DNA of 64,000 bases from Coniella vitis (Eukaryota; Ascomycota; Sordariomycetes; Diaporthales; Schizoparmaceae), in assembly GCA_011317545.1 (NCBI GenBank), contig WUJK01000004.1, positions 1,240,001-1,304,000 on the forward strand. Direction: 5' to 3'. The notes beneath the pieces are model-generated. The model was given only the letters and a program-made list of their open reading frames with translations. It did not search any database and was not told where the DNA came from. Below, in pieces: positions 58,503-64,000 of this stretch. Positions within the stretch are counted from its first letter, which is position 1; every line of letters starts with the position of its first letter. A program made the position numbers and the translations under genes.

Positions 58503-60426
58503 TATCTAAGCGGTACTTAAGCGTTTTATATACTAAACTTTGCTCTAAATAGTAAGGGTATTAACGGATATATAGTTAAAGTTCTTAGGGTTATATCCTT
58601 ATTCCTAAACCTTTAATCCTCCTACTTATCCGATACTTAGGCGGTACTTATAAGCTATATATATTACCCTCTCTCTTTCTACTTAAAGTTTTCCTAAAAT
58701 AAGGTTATACTAAAGGCGGGGGATTATATAGGCTTAAATACGATATAAATACCTGTTTAGGTTTATATTAAGGTAGGTTATATAGCGGATAACGGGCTAT
58801 TTATATAATATTCTCTCCCTTAACGATTAATAAAGGGTCTTAGGCGGGATAGGTATATACGGAAGTCTTAATTTATATATAAGTATCTCGCTTATAATAG
58901 AATAATAATTATAGTTAGAATTAATAAGTATTAGGATAAATAGAGTTAAATTATAAAATAGGTCTATTATAAAATAGTTTCTATTTATCTAACGCTTTAC
59001 TTCTTATAAGCTAAAGTCGAGATCTATAAGCTCTTATATATAACTTTATATAGGAATAGCTAGTTTTCCTCCTATTCCTCGGTAATATTATTAAAGTTAA
59101 TAAGGTTAATATCGGTAATATTAATTTCTATCTCCTATATAGCTCCTAAGCTACTAAGCGGGCGTATAAGTAGGAAGGGGTAATAAGCAATTCTATAGTT
59201 CGAATATCCGTACTTATAATAAAGTCCCTACTCTTTCCTACGCCTAATCTCCGCCTAATTAACCTACCTTACGCGCTATTTATTAGCTTATAGAGCGTTA
59301 ATACTAATTATAGCTATATCCCTATCGGGATTTATATAAGGGTTTTATAGTTTCTATCCGTTTCCTCCCGCTTATTAGGTTATTTTAAAGTATTATACCG
59401 TAGCTCCGGATAAATAGCTTAAGGGTAAAATATAGCTATTATTTCGGATAATAATATAACTTTCTAACTTAGCTAAGATATAGAACGCTTTCTTTACCTA
59501 ATCGTTATATATCGATAGTATTTCTATACTAATAAGCTATATATATAATACGCTATTAATAGCGCCTTCTAGGTATATTAACTTAGCTAAATCCAGCTAT
59601 TCTATACCGCTAGAATCTATTAGTAACTTCTCCTATTAGGAGAAGAAGTTAGGGAAAGGTTAGCCTTTCTTCTAAATAAAGCTCCGGAGCTTTTAAGAAG
59701 TAGTAATAGTATAGTTCTTATCGTAATATCGGTAGCGGAGCTATTATAGGAATAAGAAGGGTTTCTAAAGGCTATACTCTCCTCCTATAATATAATAGCT
59801 CCTTACTATAACCTTTATATCTCCCTTTAAGTACTTATAGATTTCTTAGAATTTATCTATATAATTCCCGATAAAGTAGGTATCTCGGATAAGTTTATAC
59901 CTTATAATACGCTCCTAAGCTAGGAATTAAATATATATACCCTTAAAGTTTACTAGCTAAGAAAGGGGCTTATATTTAGGTACGATTATACTCTCTAGGG
60001 CTTTATCTATATCGATATCGGCGTTTTCTATATCTTAGGAGGTAGGGGTATAGGTATCTTCTAATTCGTTAGATACCGGGTTAAAGTATTCGGCTACTAA
60101 GTTACCGATATTTATTAATAACTCTTATAATAATAAGCTATAGGATTATTCGATTTTTATAAGTTATATTATAAGCGCTTCTAGGTTTCGTATACTATCT
60201 TTACGCTATTATTATACTACTCCTTTAATAATATACCGCTACTCTTCTATTATTTAAGTAACTATTTATTATATAGTTATTATTATATTATTATTATTAT
60301 TATTCGCTTAGGTAGGGAGTTACCCGAATTACTCGTTATAGGGGTACGATATCCTAAGGCTATACGCTAAATAAGTATATAAATACCGTTAGATATATAG
60401 GGTAGGTAGGAAAGAAGTTAGTTAAA

Positions 60427-60765
60427 TATAAACGGGTATCGAGAGAGCGTTTATAATTTCGATCCTAATTTCTATTATTAATTAACTTAAGGAGAGAAGT
60501 AAGGGTAGTATCTATATAATAGCGCGAGAGCTACTCTTAAATAGCTCTTATATTTAGAATCTACCCGTAGATAGAGTTTTCTATAGGTTTACCGTCGATA
60601 CGGGTCCTATTACCGATAGTCTTTTATATAGCTCGTAAGCTATTCGGAAGACGCTCTTATTTAGCGCTTATATAATACTAATCTCTAGACGAGAAGGGAA
60701 TATACTAACTAAGGCTTCGTGCCCTAGTATGCCGAAGCCGTATATTTACCCGTGGGCCTATAATA
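60427..60765 (-). repeat. 5' LTR of the gypsy element
   Basis: 339 bp. Its outer ~70 bp keep several TpG and CpG sites lost from the other LTR, so RIP was less complete here. Confidence 0.9.
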
Positions 60766-60770
60766 ATTAT
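60766..60770 (+). repeat. Target-site duplication, right
   Basis: ATTAT directly outside the right LTR, identical to 53,499-53,503. Confidence 0.8.
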
Positions 60771-61394
60771 ATCCTATATTATATCGGTATCTTTAATATT
60801 AACTTAATCTTTACTATATATCTAGAGCCGAATTATTATTATTAGAATTACCGAAAGCTATTAGTAGCTAGTAAGGGTTCTAAGATACCCTTCGAGAAAT
60901 AGGTCTTAATCCTATACTAATCTATACGGTAATAGATATTATAGAGTTAAATAATAAGGAGGATATTTATTATTAGATATATATTTTCCGTAAGAAAAGT
61001 ATTAGAGTAAATTTTAGCTAATAAGTATAATTAGAATAAAGCGCGAATATTAAAGAATAGGAGTAATAGGGGCAAAATACCTAGCGGGATATATTTAGTT
61101 TAAAGGATTAATAATAAGAGATTAGATAGATTTCGAATAAAGATTCTATACTTATTTCGTCGGAATTATAAATCCCGAGATTAAAGAAATTAATACCTAG
61201 AAGAATATTAAGAAAACTATTCCTATATTTATTTAAAAAGATAATATCGAAGGAGGAAGGGTAATAGGTTCGATATCTTTATAAATAACTAAATATCTAT
61301 TTTATTCTATTATTAAAATTAATAGTTATTAGCTTTCTATCTCTATCTTATATATTAACCTACCTATTTATATTATTAATATAAATAATTAAGC

Positions 61395-61525
61395 TATACT
61401 AAATAACCTAGCTAGCGGCGTACCTATTAATAACTAGGCCGTGCTAAATAACCTAGCCGGCGGCGTTATTATACCTATCGGCGGCGTATTTATTAATAAT
61501 TAAGCCGCGCTAAATAACTTAGCCG
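61395..61525 (+). repeat. Imperfect tandem repeat with protein-level period
   Basis: Plus-strand frame shows repeated INN(Q)A-LNNLAGGV-like units (Q now TAG or TAA). DNA units share GGCGGCGTA and GCTAAATAACCTAGC. Probably part of a RIP-killed coding region of unknown kind spanning about 61,300-61,980. Confidence 0.5.
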
Positions 61526-62030
61526 GTAATAATAGCGCTATAATATAGGTAGGTCTTTAGTAATATTATTATATAAGATAATAAAAGCTAATTATAAATT
61601 AGAATCTACCTTAGGTTATTTATCCTATAAGGCTAGGATTAATCTTAAGCCGAATATAAGCTTATATATAATAGGTAGCTATTAATACCGTTAATCCTTA
61701 CTATTATTACTTCCCTTATTCTAGATATACTTATTACTAATTATATTATAAAGAGCTTATTACTTATTTAGATTAACCTAATATATAAGGAGGAGCTTAT
61801 ATCCTATATAAAAGCGCTAAAGCGCGTTATAAGTAAATACCCTAGTATATACTTATTAATATTATAAGGCTTAATATACTTATTAAGTTAAAGGTAGCGA
61901 ATATCCCTATTAATAATAATAAGTATAATATTAGGTATAAGCGGGTTATAGCTATATTAAAGGTTATTAAAGATTTTTAGAATACTTAAGTAAAAGGTAC
62001 CCTTACTAATTTATAAATCCGATAATAAAT

Positions 62031-62056
62031 CGGGGGGGGGAGGGGGGAATAAAGGG
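62031..62056 (+). repeat. G-rich purine tract
   Basis: Two runs of G (nine to ten and six) separated by A, then AATAAAGGG. Could be the polypurine tract of another LTR element or the end of a repeat; also a possible G-quadruplex. Confidence 0.5.
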
Positions 62057-62249
62057 ATTATTTATAAGTTATATTTTATATTAAATATATCTAAAGCTAT
62101 TTATTTTAAAGTATATAAGAATATAATAAGTATATATATTTAAATAGGGTAGTAGTATTATTATTTATTATTTTCTATTATTCTCTAATCTTAATTCTAA
62201 CTCTTCCTATATAATACTGCCCGAATAATAAGCGGCGGGCCTAAAAGCG

Positions 62250-64000
62250 TATTTCTTTTCCTCTTTAGTATTAGTATTACCGTTATAATATTATCCGACT
62301 TATAATCCGCTCTTAGACTTCCGTATATCTCCGAATTAGATATAAGTATATCCTATAAAGGTATCTCGGGGATAATATCCTTATCTAAGAAGAATACGAA
62401 AAAGTCCGGTAAACCTAATAGCTTATTATCTAACCTAGCTATAGAATCCTAATTATCTATATTAAACTTATCCTTTTATACTTCTAATTTTACTTCTTCC
62501 TTTACCTTTTCCTTCTTTACCTTTTCCTACTTTATAATAACCTCTTTCTTTATTACTTTAGGTTTCTAATCTACCGACTTATCCTTCTTCGCCTCCTTCT
62601 TAGCCTTAGTAGGATAACCCTATAGCTTCTATATAGGTATTTTAGGCTTATCTATATCGATATCTAGAATATTTATAATATTCTTAGTAATAATATTTAT
62701 AAATATTAAGTTATATATATTATTATTCCCCCTTTTAGGTTTAATATATCCCTTTAGGTCTTTAAGTAAAATCGGGTTATTTAGATCGAAGTATAGTTTA
62801 TTAATATAGCTATTATTATTATAGGTATAGGAATATATAAGTCGGAAGTCCTTAAAGTTATATTCTCTAATAGAAATATATCCTAATTCGAATATATCCT
62901 CGATTAAAGCTATTTAATTCGGATAATTAACCGAAAGTAATATAGGGAATAGAATAACCTAATAACTCCGGTTAAAGTTAAGGTATTTTATATTTATTAT
63001 TAGTTTACTAGCTCGATTATATCTAATTATAATTCGAAGTTATATTCTAGTTATAAAATTAAGCTCGATTCGAATTAATTATCTTTATCGAGTAGAGGGA
63101 CTATTTTACTAAATACTATTTATTAGTATAGCCTTAGTATTAATATATACTTAGTTAAGATTAACCTAGCTAGATATCCTAAGAGTCGAGTTATATAAGC
63201 CTATTAGTAAGGGATTAATAAGGCTATTATTAGAGATAAACCTAATAAGCTATAAATTATCCCCGGTTATTAACCTTAGCTTTATAATAGGTATTTATAG
63301 CGTTTTATTATTATTATTAGATAAGATAATTAGGCTTATTATTAGTTAACTATTAAAATTATATCTATATAGATATTAATCCTATATTAGATAAGTAGCT
63401 TTAATAAACGAATACCGATAATTTAAGTTTCGGTAAAAGCCGCTATTATTAGTAACTAGCGCTATACTAACTACCTATAATAGTAGTTAAAATAATAAGA
63501 TAGTTAGTATATAGTATATTTTAATTAGAGTTTTAAAATCGAAATAATTAAGCTTTTATATCTAGTAAATAATATTATATTAGATATAGCTATATTTAAA
63601 AATTTTCTTATATTCTTAATAAGGGATCTATTATTTACTTAATATAATTTATAATTTATTACTTAGACTAAATACTCTACCTAGAAAAGAGCGGATATAG
63701 TAAATTATTAAGAGTAGCCTATAAATAAGCTTACTTAACTAAGAAAAAATATCTTTAAAAGTAATAAGCCTCTTTATAATATTCCCTTTATATATTATAA
63801 GTTCTTAAATATCGCTATTAATATTAATATCTTTATTATACTTACTATTATTAGATTTACTATCCTAAGATATATAACCTTCCTTAGTAATCTTTAAAGG
63901 TTAGATTTTCTTTACCTTCGGAGTAGGGTTAAATTTATCCGGCTTATCTCGGATATACTTCCTCTTCCGGCTATTATTAAACTCTAATAATAATCTCTTA
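62250..64000 (-). pseudogene. Lys/Glu-rich coding remnants, unclassified
   Basis: Minus-strand frames keep protein-like composition through RIP stops: RKRKYIRDKPDKFNPTPKVK near 63,890-63,960 at the right edge, and a Lys/Glu-rich run with KAKKEAKKDKS and KEKVKEEVK near 62,470-62,630. No domain recognised; possibly gag-like or a repeated host gene. Continues off the window. Confidence 0.35.

Larger units (their letters stand above)
53504..60765 (-). mobile_element. Complete but dead Ty3/gypsy LTR retrotransposon
   Basis: 7.26-kb element, minus strand. Direct 339-bp LTRs at 53,504-53,842 and 60,427-60,765 are flanked by a 5-bp duplication (ATTAT). A polypurine tract (minus-strand GCAGGGGGGTAA, 53,843-53,854) sits at the 3' LTR as expected. 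Pol order RT, RNase H, integrase is the gypsy order. Stops at nearly every Gln or Trp position rule out activity. Differences that I compared between the LTRs are transitions. Confidence 0.92.
51660..64000. repeat. RIP-mutated AT-rich block
   Basis: From about 51,660 to the window edge CpA and TpG almost vanish while TpA is in great excess, on both strands. This is the signature of RIP acting on repeats in ascomycetes. The block contains a complete gypsy element, a dead integrase-core gene and other coding wrecks. It continues beyond the window. Confidence 0.95.

Overview
The window is nuclear DNA of a filamentous ascomycete. Genes carry many short introns (about 55-200 nt, GTRNGT donors, CTRAC branch sites, YAG acceptors). 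The gene set includes a COP9 signalosome subunit, a HET-domain protein, a FunK1-type kinase, a fungal sedolisin and an XlnR-like Zn2Cys6 regulator. The last 12 kb is saturated with C-to-T and G-to-A transitions, the mark of repeat-induced point mutation (RIP). I infer a member of the Sordariomycetes, possibly Hypocreales; the order is a guess.

Layout. Bases 1-51,660 are ordinary gene-bearing DNA with 15 protein genes I can model. In order: OPT oligopeptide transporter (+), sedolisin S53 peptidase (-), Ipi3 ribosome-assembly WD40 protein (-), OCH1-like GT32 mannosyltransferase (+), aldo/keto reductase (-), ACSF2-like acyl-CoA synthetase (+), FunK1 kinase (+), TcdA-type tRNA t6A dehydratase (+), RNA 3'-phosphate cyclase-like protein (+), Cwc25 splicing factor (-), Csn2 (+), otubain deubiquitinase (-), octanoyltransferase Lip2 (-), Hst2-type sirtuin (-), XlnR-like zinc-cluster factor (-) and a HET-domain protein (-; sixteenth if the less certain cyclase-like gene is counted). 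Bases 32.6-41.7 kb form a gene-poor stretch of about 9 kb.

At about 51,660 composition changes abruptly. From there to the right edge the DNA is AT-rich and almost free of CpA and TpG. Inside it lies a complete but dead Ty3/gypsy element (53,504-60,765, minus strand). It has 339-bp LTRs, a 5-bp target duplication and recognisable RT, RNase H, integrase and a possible chromodomain. To its left is a RIP-killed integrase-core (DDE) gene, and to its right are unclassified coding remnants. The HET gene starts only about 160 bp from this block.

The genes do not form a pathway cluster. Most are conserved housekeeping functions (ribosome assembly, splicing, tRNA modification, ubiquitin/NEDD8 control, lipoylation) next to accessory nutrient-acquisition genes (peptide transporter beside a secreted tripeptidyl-peptidase-like enzyme; acyl-CoA synthetase) and a self-recognition-type HET gene at the heterochromatin edge. 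The transporter and peptidase are convergent neighbours and could act in sequence on external protein, but this is inference.
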